The notes below the pieces were generated by a model that was not told where the DNA came from, ran no database searches, and saw nothing but the letters and a program-made list of their open reading frames with translations. This document shows, piece after piece, positions 34,801-43,380 of a stretch of DNA of 64,000 nt. Every line of letters starts with the position of its first letter. The first letter of the stretch is position 1. Source of the DNA: Nitrospirillum sp034653355 (GTDB taxonomy: Bacteria > Pseudomonadota > Alphaproteobacteria > Azospirillales > Azospirillaceae); the NCBI RefSeq assembly GCF_034653355.1, contig NZ_JAYEER010000002.1, positions 372,001-436,000 on the forward strand. Direction: 5' to 3'. Made by a program: the position numbers and the translations under genes.

Positions 34801-35030
34801 CCCGTTTCCGCCCCGTGCTGATGACGGCCTTGGCCATGGTCATCGGCATGGCGCCCATGGCCATCGAGCCGGGGCAGAACGCCCCCCTGGGCCGCGCGGT
34901 CATCGGTGGGCTGGTCTTCGCCACGCTGGCCACACTGTTCCTGGTGCCGGCGCTGTTCAGCCTGGTGCACGCCCGTGACCATGAGCGGGCCCGTGAGCCC
35001 GGCGGGCAAGCCGCGCCGGCCCCCGTTTAA
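31836..35030 (+). CDS. RND-family inner-membrane efflux pump (AcrB/MdtB-like)
   Basis: A 1064-residue proton-driven transporter, normal length for hydrophobe/amphiphile efflux RND pumps. TM1 is PYTFIVMAILILIFGVSSAV; the periplasmic porter domain follows with QSMQGFGVVKVFFQP. The TM4 proton-relay pair is in GGLALAVGILVDDATVTIEN, and the second half repeats the topology (SWMDPFVIVMALPSALAGII, ALAMVIGMAPMAIEPGQNA). The start at 31836 (MIEIVKIALRRPYTF) aligns with the family; the open frame begins 54 bases earlier. Periplasmic adaptor and outer-membrane channel genes follow, giving a complete tripartite pump. The preceding two-component pair suggests induction by an envelope stress or drug signal (inference). 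Confidence 0.95.
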   Translation: MIEIVKIALRRPYTFIVMAILILIFGVSSAVKTPTDIFPDIGIPVIAVVWTYNGLQPDDMAGRIIGYYERSLTSTVNDVEHIESQSMQGFGVVKVFFQPSVNINAAQAQVVAISQTVLKQMPPGINPPQVLTFNAASVPILQLALSSDHLSETRLNDIAQNSIRPQLVTVPGAVLPSVYGGKVRQVQIDLNQQALHAYGLSANDVAAALSVQNLITPAGTQKIGKLEYPVDLNNSPIDISTFNDLPIKTVNGAVVYMRDVANVHDGSPPQTNVVHVDGKKAVLMSVLKAGSASTLDIIAGVYKRLPDVRKTLPDGVTLTPIGDQSIFVKDAVSGVIREGVIAAGLTGLLILLFLGSWRSTLIITVSIPLAILASITTLSVLGETINVMTLGGLALAVGILVDDATVTIENINWHLEHGKPIETAILDGAKQIVVPATVSLLCICIAFVPMFGLGGVAGFLFRPMAEAVVFALMASYVLSRTLVPTLANYLLRNQAHAGHGLHTDVHGAPTRNPFVKFQRTFERGFEAVRSTYQGLLLLGLQNRRWMIGGFLAVSLGTFGLAPFLGRNFFPAVDGGQIKIHVRGRTGLRIEEMSRLCDHVGEAIRHVIPSKDLGGMVDNIGLPVSGINMAYGNSGTIGVEDADILIALNKDHAPTDDYVDILRHDLPRLFPGTTFAFLPADITTQVLNFGLPAPLDVKIVGSDLEANRAYTNKLLAKIARIPGVADARVEQAFQLPSLKVAVNRSLAGLVGLTEKDAATTMLDTLAGSTQTAPTFWLNHRNGISYPVSIQTPQRDIDTLAGLQTMPLTPAAAGKSSQLLGGLAQISRGRQDAVVTHYNVRPTIDIYATPKDRDLGAIAADVQKAVDSMVADLPRASHVEIQGQVTTMTSAYHQLFIGLAFAIVLIYLLIVVNFQSWMDPFVIVMALPSALAGIIWMLFGTGTTLSVPALTGAIMCMGVATANSILVISFARERLAAGVDALTAAMEAGHTRFRPVLMTALAMVIGMAPMAIEPGQNAPLGRAVIGGLVFATLATLFLVPALFSLVHARDHERAREPGGQAAPAPV

Positions 35031-35094
35031 GCCTTCCCGATCCCACCCCTTCCTTTGAGCCGCAGCCGCCGTCCCGGATAGGAGCGACCCGATC

Positions 35095-36303
35095 ATGTCC
35101 ACCGCCCAAATCACCACCCCCAATCCCCGCCGCCTGGCCTTGCTGGGTGGGGTGGCGCTGCTTGCCGCCGGCGCCATCGTCGTCGTCGGTTTGACCGACC
35201 GTGCCCGTGCGACCCGCGAACTGGTCCAGTGGAACGCCGACCAGGCCGTTCCCACCGTGGCGCTGGCGCCGGTCAGTCGGGGGGCGGCGCAGCAGACGCT
35301 GACCTTGCCGGGTACGCTGCAGGCCTATACCCAGGCGCCGATCTACGCCCGGGTGAGCGGTTACCTCAAAAGCTGGGACAAGGATATCGGCGCCAAGGTG
35401 AAGGCGGGCGACCTGTTGGGCACCATCGCCACCCCCGACCTGGACCAGCAGCTGGAACAGGCCAAGGCCGACCTGGCCAAGGCCAAGGCGACCGCCGAGC
35501 TGGCGGACCTGACGGCCAAGCGCTGGGCGGCGCTGGTGGCCTCGCAGTCGGTGTCGCAGCAGGCGGCAGATGAGAAGGTAGGCGATAGCGCCGCCAAGCG
35601 GGCGGCGGTGGAAAGTGCCGCCGCCAACGTCCGCCGGCTGGAGGCGCTGACGGCGTTCAAACGCATCGTGGCGCCCTTCGACGGCGTCGTCACCGCCCGC
35701 ACCACCGACGTGGGCGCCCTGATCAATGCTGGCGGCGGGACGGGGCAGGAACTGTTCCAGGTGTCGGACCTGCACAGCATGCGCCTGTACGTGCAGATCC
35801 CGCAGGCCTTCGCCAGCCTGCTGACCCCGGGGGTCAAGGCCACCTTCGACCTGCCGCAATATCCCGGCCGGCACTTCGACGCCACGCTGGTGACCACGGC
35901 CAACGCCGTCAGCCAGGCGTCGCGCACCATGCTGGTGGAACTTCAGGCCGACAACCCGGACGGTCTGCTGACGCCTGGCACCTTCGCCGAGGTGCATTTT
36001 CAGGTGCCCAGCGATGCCAACATGGTGAAGGTCCCGGCGACCGTCCTGGTCCCCAGCGACAAGGGGGCCGAGGTGGCCGTGCTGGGCCCCGACGGCAAGG
36101 CCCAGCTGAAGCCGGTGACCATCGGCCGCGACATGGGTGACAGCGTTGAAATCGTGGCGGGCCTGACCCCCACGGACAAGATCATCGACAACCCGCCCGA
36201 GACACTGGTGTCGGGCGATGTGGTGCGCCTGGCCGGTGCGGGTGAGGGGGCGGACAAGGTGGCGGAAGCGGCCACGGGCACCACGGCGAAGGCGGACCGG
36301 TAA
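35095..36303 (+). CDS. RND efflux periplasmic adaptor (membrane fusion protein)
   Basis: A 402-residue HlyD/AcrA-like subunit linking the pump to the outer membrane channel. An N-terminal membrane anchor (LALLGGVALLAAGAIVVVGL) precedes the lipoyl half-motif YLKSWDKDIGAKVKAGDLLG. A coiled-coil hairpin follows (QQLEQAKADLAKAKATAELA ... VESAAANVRRLEAL), then the second lipoyl half FKRIVAPFDGVVTARTTDVG and the beta-barrel domain. No Cys lipobox is visible, so anchoring is by the transmembrane segment. It begins 65 bases after the RND gene and ends five bases before the outer membrane factor gene; one operon. Confidence 0.94.
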   Translation: MSTAQITTPNPRRLALLGGVALLAAGAIVVVGLTDRARATRELVQWNADQAVPTVALAPVSRGAAQQTLTLPGTLQAYTQAPIYARVSGYLKSWDKDIGAKVKAGDLLGTIATPDLDQQLEQAKADLAKAKATAELADLTAKRWAALVASQSVSQQAADEKVGDSAAKRAAVESAAANVRRLEALTAFKRIVAPFDGVVTARTTDVGALINAGGGTGQELFQVSDLHSMRLYVQIPQAFASLLTPGVKATFDLPQYPGRHFDATLVTTANAVSQASRTMLVELQADNPDGLLTPGTFAEVHFQVPSDANMVKVPATVLVPSDKGAEVAVLGPDGKAQLKPVTIGRDMGDSVEIVAGLTPTDKIIDNPPETLVSGDVVRLAGAGEGADKVAEAATGTTAKADR

Positions 36304-36308
36304 CAGCC

Positions 36309-37772
36309 ATGTCTTTCACGAAGTCTCTCATGGCCGGTGGCGCGCTGCTGGCGCTGGCGGGCTGCAACCTGGCGCCGGATTATCAGCCGCCGCACCTCGA
36401 CCTGCCGCCCGCCTTCAAGGAGGCCGGCGGCGCCCCGTGGCAGCCGGCCCAGCCGGCGGACCAGCAGGCGCGCGGCCCCTGGTGGACGGCCTTCAACGAC
36501 CCGGTGCTGAACGGCCTTGAGGACCGGATCGAAGCGGCCAACCCCACGCTGGCCGTGGCGCTGGCCCGCTATGACGAGGCGCGCGCGGATGCCGCCGCCG
36601 TTTCCGCCGGCCTGTTGCCGCGCTTGGACGGCACTGCCAGCATCAGCACCAACCGCCAGTCCAAGGACCGCCCCCTGCGCGGCGCCGGGCAGCGCAACGT
36701 CTACGGCGCCAACACCATCGGCGCCTCCGCCTCTTATGAGCTGGACCTCTGGGGCAAGGTGCGCAACCAGGTGGCCGCCGGCCGGGCGGAAGCCCAGGCC
36801 AGCGCCGCGGACCTGGCCTCGGTGCGGCTCGGGTTGCAGGCCGAACTGGCCAGCGATTATTTCGCGCTGCGCGGCCTGGATGAACGCGCCCACATCCTGG
36901 CCGACACGGTCACGGCCTATGAGAAGCAGCTCAGCCTGACCCAAACCATGTTCCAGGGGCGCATCGTGGCCGGGCTGGACGTGTCGCGGGCGGAAACCCA
37001 GCTGGACACCGCCCGGTCCCAGGTCTCGCAGGTGGCGTCGCAGCGGGCGCAGATGGAACACGCCATCGCGGCCCTGGTGGGCCTGGCGCCGGCGGAATTC
37101 ACCCTGGCGCCCGCGCGGTGGACGCCGGCCCTGCCGGCTGTGCCGACGGGGCTGCCCTCCACCTTGCTGCAGCGCCGGCCGGACGTAGCGGCGGCGGAAC
37201 GCGACGTGCTGGCCGCCAACGCCGGCATCGGCGTGGCCCGCGCTGCCTACTACCCCGATCTGTCGTTGCAGGCGGTGGGCGGCTTCCAGGACACGGGCTT
37301 CAACCTGCTGAAGCTGCCCATGGCCTTCTGGTCGGTGGGACCCGGCGTCACCCTGCCGCTGTTCGAGGGCGGGCGGCTGGACGCCGGCCTGGCCAAGGCG
37401 GCGGCCCAGCATGACGAGGCCTCCGCCAAGTATCGCGAGACGGTGCTGAACGCCTTCCGCGAGGTGGAGGACAACCTGGCCGCCATCCGCTGGCTGGGGA
37501 CGGCCGCCAAGGATGAGGACGCCGGCACCCTGGCGGCCCAGCGCACCCTGGACATGGCCACCAACCTCTACCGGGACGGCGCCGACAGCTACCTGGAGGT
37601 GGTGACGGCGCAGACCGCCCTGCTGGAGGCGCAGCAGAGCAGCCTGGACCTGCACACCCGTCAGGTGCAGGCCGACGTGGCCCTCATTCGGGCGCTGGGC
37701 GGGGGGTGGACCGTGGAGGCGCTGCCGTCGGAGGAGGAGACCAGCCTGCCGGAAAAGACCAAGGCGCGTTAA
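36309..37772 (+). CDS. outer membrane efflux lipoprotein (NodT/OprM family)
   Basis: A 487-residue TolC-like channel. It has a lipoprotein signal with lipobox LALAGC (Cys near residue 19) followed by NLAPDYQPP, a typical NodT opening. WWTAFNDPVLNGLEDRIEAA and two repeated TolC-family domains follow, including ASYELDLWGKVRNQVAAGRA and the second-half motif LPSTLLQRRPDVAAAERDVL. The C-terminal part has LPLFEGGRLDAGLAKAAAQ and FREVEDNLAAIRWLG. Third gene of the efflux operon. A strong hairpin follows the stop at 37777. Confidence 0.95.
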   Translation: MSFTKSLMAGGALLALAGCNLAPDYQPPHLDLPPAFKEAGGAPWQPAQPADQQARGPWWTAFNDPVLNGLEDRIEAANPTLAVALARYDEARADAAAVSAGLLPRLDGTASISTNRQSKDRPLRGAGQRNVYGANTIGASASYELDLWGKVRNQVAAGRAEAQASAADLASVRLGLQAELASDYFALRGLDERAHILADTVTAYEKQLSLTQTMFQGRIVAGLDVSRAETQLDTARSQVSQVASQRAQMEHAIAALVGLAPAEFTLAPARWTPALPAVPTGLPSTLLQRRPDVAAAERDVLAANAGIGVARAAYYPDLSLQAVGGFQDTGFNLLKLPMAFWSVGPGVTLPLFEGGRLDAGLAKAAAQHDEASAKYRETVLNAFREVEDNLAAIRWLGTAAKDEDAGTLAAQRTLDMATNLYRDGADSYLEVVTAQTALLEAQQSSLDLHTRQVQADVALIRALGGGWTVEALPSEEETSLPEKTKAR

Positions 37773-37776
37773 TCGA

Positions 37777-37810
37777 AAGGGCGGCGCCCCGTCGCCGGCG
37801 CGCCGCCCTT
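37777..37810. terminator. bidirectional terminator hairpin between convergent genes
   Basis: aagggcggcg (37777-37786) pairs with cgccgccctt (37801-37810) between the ends of the efflux operon and the leftward chemoreceptor gene. Short pyrimidine runs follow on the plus strand. It can serve both convergent transcripts. Confidence 0.6.
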
Positions 37811-37828
37811 CCTCCCCCGTAACTCTTC

Positions 37829-39517
37829 TCAGATCGCGCGCAGGCGGGCGAAGAAGCCGGTGATCTCGGCGTTCAGGGCGTCGGCGTCCTGGCGCAGGGC
37901 TTCCGACGCCGTGTGCAAGGCGTTGGCCGACTGGCTGGTCTGCTCGGCTGCGCCGGCCACGCCCACGATGTTGGTCGAGACCTGCTGGGTGCCCATGGCC
38001 GCCTGGTTGATGTTGCGGGCGATTTCCGAGGTGGTGGCGCCTTGCTGTTCCATGGCGGACGCGATGGCGGTGGCGATCGTCCGCATGTCGCCCACCACAG
38101 CGGCGATGCTGCCGATGGCTTCCACGGCGCGCGTGGTTTCCTGCTGGATACCGGTGATGTAGCCCTGGATTTCGTCCGTGGCCTTGGTCGTCTGGCTGGC
38201 CAGGGTCTTCACCTCGCTGGCCACCACGGCGAAGCCTTTGCCGGCCTCACCGGCGCGGGCCGCCTCGATGGTGGCGTTCAGGGCCAGCAGGTTGGTCTGG
38301 CCGGCGATCTCCTGAATGACCTGGATGATGTTGCCGATGCTCTGGGCCGCGTCGGCCAGGCCCTGCATGGTGACGCCCGTCTCCTCCGCCTGGGTCACCG
38401 CGCGCTGGGCGATGTCGGTGGAGCGCGTGACCTGGCTGTTGACCTCGCCCACGGCGGCGGCCAGTTCCTCGGCCGCACTGGCGATCATCTGCACATTGCC
38501 GGTCGTCTCGGTCGATGCATGGTTGGCCATCTCCACCATGCCCCGGCTCTGGGTTGCCATGTCAGCCAGGCCGGAGGAATGGTTGCGCACGTCTTCCGAG
38601 GCGTGCACCACGCTGCTCAGCACCCGGGCCGTGCGTTGCTGGAAGTCGGCCAGCGAGGCTTCCACCGCCTCCTGTCGGCGCAGCTTCTCCTGCTGCTCGG
38701 CCAACTGGGCCTGGGTCAGTTCGGCGTTGCGCAGGCCGTTGCGCTTGAACACTTCCAGCGCACGGGCCAGGCGGCCGATCTCATGGCGGTCGTCCAGCAG
38801 GGGGATGTCGACGGTCAGGTCACCGTCGGCCAGGCGTCCCATGCGCTCGGTCATCAGCTTCAGGGGCTTGGCGATGCTGCGCGCCAGCAGGTAGGCCACC
38901 AGGCCGCCGGCGACCACGACCAGGGTGGTCAGCATCAGCATATCCATCAATATATCATGATAGATATCGTCGATGTCGTCGACGTAGATGCCGGTGCCCA
39001 GCGCCCACTGCCACGGCTCGAAGCCCAGGCTGTAGGTCATCTTGGGGAAGTTCTGGGCGGGGCCGCCCTTGTTGCCCGGCCGCGGATACGTGTAGGTGAA
39101 GGACCCGCCGCCCTGCTTGGCGGCCTCGATGCCCAGGCGCACGGTTTCGACGCCATCGGCCGTCTTGAAGTCCATGCGGTTCTTGCCCTCGAACTCCTTC
39201 TTGATGTGGACGATGGTCAGGCCGTCGTACTGGTTGACGTAGACGTACTCGCCATTGCCGAAGCGCAGCTTGCGGATATCGTCCTGCGCGCCCTTCTGCG
39301 CCTGGGCGCGGGTCAGCTCTCCCGACTGCTCTCGGTCGTACCAGTTTTGCGCCACTCCGCGGGTGACCATCAGGATCTGCTTCAGCTCCTCCTTGCGGTC
39401 CTCGGTCAGGGTATGGCGCAGGGTGGTCAGGGCGAAGCCGACAGCCAGGCCCAGGGCTAGAACCAGCATGGGCATGAACAGCGCCAGCCGGTGGGAAATC
39501 TTCAGTTTGTTGAGCAT
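37829..39517 (-). CDS. methyl-accepting chemotaxis protein with single Cache sensor
   Basis: A 562-residue chemoreceptor. TM1 (LALFMPMLVLALGLAVGFAL) and TM2 (MLMLTTLVVVAGGLVAYLLA) bracket a ~150-residue periplasmic sCache_2-type domain (EELKQILMVTRGVAQNWYDR; FGNGEYVYVNQYDGLTIVH; WQWALGTGIYVDDIDD). Then come HAMP (SIAKPLKLMTERMGRLADGD) and a long signalling helix with the hairpin tip EIAGQTNLLALNATIEAARA. The open frame extends 144 bases further upstream, but MLNKLKISHRLALF at 39517 is the natural start. Domains of this type often bind small organic acids; the ligand here is unknown. Confidence 0.94.
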   Translation of the reverse strand: MLNKLKISHRLALFMPMLVLALGLAVGFALTTLRHTLTEDRKEELKQILMVTRGVAQNWYDREQSGELTRAQAQKGAQDDIRKLRFGNGEYVYVNQYDGLTIVHIKKEFEGKNRMDFKTADGVETVRLGIEAAKQGGGSFTYTYPRPGNKGGPAQNFPKMTYSLGFEPWQWALGTGIYVDDIDDIYHDILMDMLMLTTLVVVAGGLVAYLLARSIAKPLKLMTERMGRLADGDLTVDIPLLDDRHEIGRLARALEVFKRNGLRNAELTQAQLAEQQEKLRRQEAVEASLADFQQRTARVLSSVVHASEDVRNHSSGLADMATQSRGMVEMANHASTETTGNVQMIASAAEELAAAVGEVNSQVTRSTDIAQRAVTQAEETGVTMQGLADAAQSIGNIIQVIQEIAGQTNLLALNATIEAARAGEAGKGFAVVASEVKTLASQTTKATDEIQGYITGIQQETTRAVEAIGSIAAVVGDMRTIATAIASAMEQQGATTSEIARNINQAAMGTQQVSTNIVGVAGAAEQTSQSANALHTASEALRQDADALNAEITGFFARLRAI

Positions 39518-39548
39518 GATCGGATCTCTCGCGCAGGGCGTAACGGGG

Positions 39549-40577
39549 TCAGGCGACGGCGGCGGCGGACGGGGCGTCGTCCTCGCGGAACAGACCGCGA
39601 GGCAGACCCAGGTCGCGGGCGCAGGCGGCGGCGTTGCGGGCGTAGACCTCATCCACGCCATGGCGGCGCAGCAGATCCAGATCCGCGTCGGTGACCGCCC
39701 CCCGGTCCCGGTCCTGATAGGCGTAGCAACCGATGCCGCCCGCCTGCTGGTGCAGGCCGGGCGCGGCGTAGACCTCGGGCTCCACCGGGAACAGGACGCG
39801 CGAGTTGCTGTCGTCCAGACTGTCCATCAGTTGCCAGCTGGTCACCGTTTCGGGCGCGAAGTAATCGGAAAGGCCCAGCCGGCGGAACAAGGCGGCGACC
39901 GACAGCACCGGCTGCCGCGCCGCCTCGTGGACGTAGTGGGTTACCGGCACGCCCTGGCGCCGGGCATAGCTCTCGACCCGCCCGGCGTTCAGCGTGGCGA
40001 TGACGAAGTTCTCCAGCAGCTGGTCGCGGCTGATCCGGTGGGACCACTTGCGCAGCCAGGACGCCAGGGCGTGCACCGGTTCGCGGTCCAGCACCACCAG
40101 GTGCAGGCGGCTGGCGGGGTAGCCCGCCTCGATCAGCATCTGCAGCGGGATATACAGGCACTCCGCCTTCAGATAGGGACCGGCCACATCCTTGCAGAAG
40201 ATGTGCGGCGCCTGGTCGGCCAGGGGAACGGCCCAGGGGCCAGGACTGTCGGCCGCCAGCACATGGCGCATGACCGCCTTGGTCGGCTGGTAATAGGACG
40301 GCAGGCCGGCCACGCCGAACAGGTTGGCCATGGCCGTGGAGCCGACACGGGCCCGGCCCCAGGCACAGGTCAGGTGGGGGAAGTCCTGTTCCGCCCGCCC
40401 GCAGAAGCCCGCCGCCAGATAGGTGGCCACCTGGTTTGTTAAGCCATCCAAATGGAATTCCCGGACCTGATATCGCCCATCAGAGGCCAGGCAAACCTTG
40501 CCCAGGGAGGCGTCATCCGTCTCCACCAGTTCGGCGAGCATATCTAAGTCTATGATTTGCTTATAGAAAGCGACCAT
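39549..40577 (-). CDS. sulfotransferase-family protein
   Basis: A 342-residue protein whose segment CAWGRARVGSTAMANLFG (about residues 70-90) fits the 5'-phosphosulfate-binding loop of PAPS-dependent sulfotransferases ([KR]..R.GST). A later stretch, YPASRLHLVVLDREPVHALA, is where the 3'-phosphate-binding segment of the family would lie. No transmembrane segment is seen. ATG at 40577 is preceded by a GGGGAAAG ribosome-site-like run; a TTG 15 bases upstream is less likely. It lies 31 bases upstream of the chemoreceptor gene on the same strand, but there is no functional link that I can support. The acceptor is unknown. Confidence 0.68.
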   Translation of the reverse strand: MVAFYKQIIDLDMLAELVETDDASLGKVCLASDGRYQVREFHLDGLTNQVATYLAAGFCGRAEQDFPHLTCAWGRARVGSTAMANLFGVAGLPSYYQPTKAVMRHVLAADSPGPWAVPLADQAPHIFCKDVAGPYLKAECLYIPLQMLIEAGYPASRLHLVVLDREPVHALASWLRKWSHRISRDQLLENFVIATLNAGRVESYARRQGVPVTHYVHEAARQPVLSVAALFRRLGLSDYFAPETVTSWQLMDSLDDSNSRVLFPVEPEVYAAPGLHQQAGGIGCYAYQDRDRGAVTDADLDLLRRHGVDEVYARNAAACARDLGLPRGLFREDDAPSAAAVA

Positions 40578-40974
40578 TTCTTTCCCCGGCAAGGATAGTT
40601 GGCCGTTCGTCCGGATGCGGCATCCCTCCGCCTCAAGTCACGGCCCTAACCCAAAGAATAGGAAGGCAGTTATTAAGGCAATATTAAGAGGGCGAGCTGC
40701 GTAAAAATCTACTACCAACGAGTTAGAAAACGAATACAAACGTATTTACGCAGTGTTTATATTGCATTTGTATTTATTCCGTCTGGCCGCTTACGTCCGT
40801 AGGCAGACACTTGAATTTATATAAACATTCACTGGAGTGTCATGAAGGTTAACCCCAACGTGCAGGAATCGCGGGGCCCTACCAACCAATGGTGCGCGGA
40901 GGTCCTGCCACCGGGACCAGTCCGGGCCCTGCCCGACGAGGCCCTCGCGGGATGGCGCCCGTACGGCCACCGCA
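40578..40974. other. AT-rich intergenic region
   Basis: About 400 bases between the sulfotransferase-like gene and the terminator of the multicopper oxidase. 40660-40830 is markedly AT-rich and holds short inverted repeats (TGCGTAAA at 40698 with TTTACGCA at 40745; AATAC-AAAC-GTATT), suitable for the promoter of the leftward sulfotransferase-like gene. An open frame starting at 40842 with a fair ribosome site runs into the end of the oxidase gene and has no domain character, so it is not called. Confidence 0.45.
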
Positions 40975-41006
40975 TAAAAAACGGCCCAGCCGGTGAGGGC
41001 TGGGCC
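40975..41006 (-). terminator. Rho-independent terminator of the multicopper oxidase
   Basis: On the minus strand ggcccagcc / ggctgggcc (40998-41006 with 40983-40991) form a 9-bp stem with a 6-base loop, followed by TTTTTT. It lies 27 bases past the oxidase stop. Clear terminator. Confidence 0.88.
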
Positions 41007-41032
41007 GCTGTCAGGAGAGATGGCCGGGAGAA

Positions 41033-43162
41033 TCAGTGGTGGGCTTTGGCCAGGCCGCCGTTGCCGTCACCCACGCCGATTTCCACATTCTGCATCATGC
41101 CCTGGTCCTCATGGTCCAGGATGTGGCAGTGCAGGACGTATTCGCCGATGTACCGCTCATACCGGGTGCGGACGATCAGACGGTAATAGCCCTTGGTCTT
41201 GTCCGTCAGCGTGGCGCCGAACGGGATCTTGGTCTTGACCCACAGCGTGTCCTTCCAGGCGCCGCGCAGTCCGGCGTATTGGGTATCGCCATCCTTCTCG
41301 ACATAGCCCGGGGCGCTGACATCGTTGTTGTCGGGGTCCAGGATGGCCACGATCTGGAACGGGTTCACGTGGATGTGGAAGGGGTGGTTGACACCATAGG
41401 ACCGCAGTTCCCAGGTCTGGGCCTGGCCCAGGATCAGCGGCCGATCCACGCGGGCCGGATCATAGGAATGGGTTTGGGGTCGGCCATCGGGGCCCAGCTG
41501 GAAGGTGTTGCCCACGGTGAAGATGACGGGGCCACTCGGATTGTTGAGATCCTTCGGCCCCAGATAGAACAGCATTTCCTGCGTCGGATTGCCCGTCACC
41601 TCGCCTTCCTGGATGGTGGGATGGGGGACGAAGCGGGTCAGCAGGATGTTGGGCTTGCCCTTGGCGTCCCTGGTCGTCAGGTCGGCGACGATCTGATTGC
41701 GGACGTCCGCCGGCATGTTCTTCTGGGCCGAGGCCACCAGGGTGTTGACCAGGGTCTGGATGGGATCGGTGGTGCGGATGCCGCCCCGCACGGTGACCAC
41801 GCCCAACAGGCTGCGCAGCGTGCCGGACCGGCTGACCGTGACGTCGGAGCCCATCGGGCTCTGGGTCACGCAGTAGTTGCCGGGCTCGGGGAAGACCACC
41901 AGCAGGTCATAGCGATAGCCGGGCTGCAGGGTGGTGTTGGTGTTGGTCAGGGTGTTGCCCATGGTCAGGCCGTCGGCGGCCACCACCTGGTAAGGCACGG
42001 CGGGGCCGGTGCACACCGTGTCGACGAATTTATCCGCGCCGCCCTTGGTGGGGCGGGCGGTGGCGGTCGTGGTGTCCGCCATCTTATGGAATTCCACGTT
42101 GATGGTCTCACGCACGCCGGCGTGGATCAGGCGCCAGCGTTCCGCCGTGCCCGCCTGGGCGTCGGTGAAGGTGGGCATGATGACGCCGTTGATGCTGGTC
42201 CAGCGCCCCGACTGGCCCCAACTGCCGGGGCTGAATTCGTCACTGGTCGGAGGGACGGTTCCAGGGGGGTTTTGAACGGCGCCGTAAGTTTCGATGATCC
42301 CCGTCTGATTGGCCTTGCAGTCCCAGGTCGGCGTCTTGTTGTCGTCCAGGCAGTAATATTGGATCTGCTGGAACACCAGGGTGCGTTCCTTGAGGGGCTT
42401 GGCGTCGGCGCCGATCAGCAGGGTGTCAAGGTCGCCGTTGATCTGGGGCGTGGGTTTGCGGTCACCGCGGATGATCAGCGCGCCGGCCATGCCGCTGCCC
42501 ACCTGCAGGGCCGTCGAGCCATGGCGGTGCGGATGGTACCAGAAGGTGCCGGCCGGATGGTCGGCCGGGATGTTGTACTCATACTGGAAGCTGACGCCCG
42601 GGTTCAGCGAGATCAGCACGTTGTCGCTGTTGCCCGTGGGGCTGACCCACAAGCCGTGGGAATGCAGGTTGGTGCCGTTGAAGCAGTGCGGCGTGTCCGG
42701 CGTAATGCTGTGATCGTTGCAGCTGGGATCGGTCGGCAGATCGTTATGCAGGGTGATGCGCACGGTGTCGCCCGGCGTCACGTCGATCTCCGGCGCCACG
42801 TAGGGCGTGCCGGGCGACACGCCGGTGCCGACATAGCTGCGCAGGTGCACGCGCTGGTACCGCTGCTCACCCGGGTCATACAGGGCGGCGTCGGTGTACT
42901 GGATATGCAGGTCGAAAGCCCGCTCCTTGCCGGCATGCGCCGCCGGGCTGTCGGCCAGGCTGACGGCCGACGGCGCCTTGGGCAGGCCTGGAACGTTGGC
43001 CGAGCCCTTCACCGGCGCCGTCTGCGGCAGGCTGGGCGGGTTGGCGAAGGTGCTCTGCGCCGCGGCCGGCTGGCTGGCCCCCAGCAGCATCAGGCCCAGG
43101 GCGGCGACGCCGGTCCCCAAATTCCAATTCAGTGACGCGCCCCGCGTCGGATATCTCAGCAT
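41033..43162 (-). CDS. multicopper oxidase (laccase-like), exported
   Basis: A 709-residue copper oxidase. A Sec-type N-terminal signal (GVAALGLMLLGASQPAAAQ) is cleaved near residue 36. All four copper-binding motifs are visible in order: NLHSHGLW, FWYHPHRHG, HPFHIHVNPF and HCHILDHEDQGMM. They supply the type 1, 2 and 3 copper ligands, with Met as axial ligand. Length exceeds the common ~500 residues of CueO-like enzymes, mainly through insertions between residues ~240 and 470. It is a single gene with its own terminator. Substrates of such enzymes include phenolics, Cu(I) or Mn(II), and none can be singled out here. Confidence 0.94.
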   Translation of the reverse strand: MLRYPTRGASLNWNLGTGVAALGLMLLGASQPAAAQSTFANPPSLPQTAPVKGSANVPGLPKAPSAVSLADSPAAHAGKERAFDLHIQYTDAALYDPGEQRYQRVHLRSYVGTGVSPGTPYVAPEIDVTPGDTVRITLHNDLPTDPSCNDHSITPDTPHCFNGTNLHSHGLWVSPTGNSDNVLISLNPGVSFQYEYNIPADHPAGTFWYHPHRHGSTALQVGSGMAGALIIRGDRKPTPQINGDLDTLLIGADAKPLKERTLVFQQIQYYCLDDNKTPTWDCKANQTGIIETYGAVQNPPGTVPPTSDEFSPGSWGQSGRWTSINGVIMPTFTDAQAGTAERWRLIHAGVRETINVEFHKMADTTTATARPTKGGADKFVDTVCTGPAVPYQVVAADGLTMGNTLTNTNTTLQPGYRYDLLVVFPEPGNYCVTQSPMGSDVTVSRSGTLRSLLGVVTVRGGIRTTDPIQTLVNTLVASAQKNMPADVRNQIVADLTTRDAKGKPNILLTRFVPHPTIQEGEVTGNPTQEMLFYLGPKDLNNPSGPVIFTVGNTFQLGPDGRPQTHSYDPARVDRPLILGQAQTWELRSYGVNHPFHIHVNPFQIVAILDPDNNDVSAPGYVEKDGDTQYAGLRGAWKDTLWVKTKIPFGATLTDKTKGYYRLIVRTRYERYIGEYVLHCHILDHEDQGMMQNVEIGVGDGNGGLAKAHH

Positions 43163-43380
43163 GCTCCACCCCCTCTTCGCGGCCTGCGCCGCCTCTGGTT
43201 GAGTTATTGGGGTGCAATCTATCAGATGCGTGGCATCAATCCACCCGTTAAACGAGTATGCACGATTGATATACCCTCCTCAGATGTAATCGGCTTTTTA
43301 ACGGCGCCGCGGGAGGGCCTGTTATCAGCGGCGGTGCTGGGGCTACACTGGTCGCTCTTGCGATCATGAAAGGCCGCCCG

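Noticed and set aside
31776..35255. 1159-residue minus-strand open frame
   Set aside because: Antisense of the RND pump gene; composition is typical of a shadow frame.
40842..41186. 114-codon open frame with GGAG before its ATG
   Set aside because: Runs through the oxidase terminator and into its coding region; no homology recognised. A short peptide gene cannot be fully excluded.
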